NCBI GenBank assembly: GCA_902489965.1 | Contig: CABUCA010000034.1 | Location: forward strand, 1 to 22,709 | Direction: 5' to 3' | Length of the DNA stretch: 22,709 bases | Source of the DNA: an uncultured Collinsella sp. | GTDB taxonomy: Bacteria; Actinomycetota; Coriobacteriia; Coriobacteriales; Coriobacteriaceae | Part shown: in pieces, positions 22,616-22,709 of the stretch | Layout of the letters: every line of letters begins with the position of its first letter | Numbering within the stretch: position 1 is the first letter of the stretch | Notes under the pieces: generated by a model | Databases searched by the model: none | What the model was told of the DNA's origin: nothing | What the model saw: the letters and a program-made list of their open reading frames with translations, nothing else | Made by a program: the position numbers and the translations under genes

Positions 22616-22709
22616 CGTTCAATTAAATTCAGCCAAGTATCTAGGTGCCAAGACGCCATCCAGGCGGCAAGCAAGTCAACGTAGCCATGCCCGGGGCCGG
22701 CCGTTTGAT
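22616..22709. other. Unassigned right edge of the window
   Basis: These 94 bases hold no gene I can identify. On the minus strand a frame open from the window edge stops at TAG (22643-22641), which could be the last 22 codons of a convergent gene, but the residues are proline-rich and not recognisable. TCAGCCAA occurs at 22629-22636, a motif repeated three times upstream of the nitroreductase gene. Confidence 0.3.

Noticed and set aside
22393..22674. Minus-strand frame through the polA end and terminator
   Set aside because: It reads through the perfect 14-bp terminator stem and antisense to conserved polymerase motif C, and its first codon is a TTG without a ribosome site.

Overview
The window is a high-G+C bacterial chromosome segment packed with housekeeping genes. 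Gene content (SepF, YggT and DivIVA cell-division genes, a lipoprotein-type PstS, PARG-like and Bax-inhibitor-like proteins), codon choice and the short AAAGGAG-type ribosome sites suggest an actinobacterium, most likely a Coriobacteriia member close to Collinsella. That assignment is from recall, not from a search. I see no insertion sequence, prophage, CRISPR array, tRNA or rRNA.

Layout. (1) 209-5445, plus strand: pgeF, then pstS-pstC-pstA-pstB-phoU, the high-affinity phosphate transporter and its regulator; pgeF and pstS overlap as ATGA. (2) 5565-8124, plus strand: yggS-sepF-yggT-divIVA, the cell-division cluster that commonly follows ftsZ and pgeF in Gram-positive bacteria; here the pst genes separate pgeF from it. 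The yggT gene has no ATG, GTG or TTG start and appears to begin with ATC. (3) 8292-10848, minus strand: a nitroreductase, a DUF47 PhoU-like protein and a Pit phosphate transporter, with a long palindrome and a cluster of CCAAA repeats in the gap. (4) 11099-14208, plus strand: a small orphan protein, a Bax-inhibitor-1-like membrane protein, a microbial PARG-like protein that lacks the second glutamate of its catalytic signature, and an SGNH hydrolase. (5) 14269-16616, minus strand: thiD and thiC, the latter under a clear TPP riboswitch. (6) 16788-19634: an orphan membrane-anchored protein (plus), then yaaA and an M18 aminopeptidase (minus). (7) 19801-22548, plus strand: polA, DNA polymerase I, closed by a strong terminator.

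How the parts connect. Two phosphate-uptake systems (Pst with PhoU, and Pit with DUF47) flank the division genes on opposite strands. ThiC and ThiD make and phosphorylate the HMP moiety of thiamine. Many transcription units end in recognisable hairpins. No overt new defence or mobile system is visible. The observations most worth a check are the ATC start of yggT, the PARG-like protein with QEA instead of QEE, the palindrome at 9006-9083, the repeat cluster upstream of the nitroreductase, and the joining of pgeF to the pst operon.
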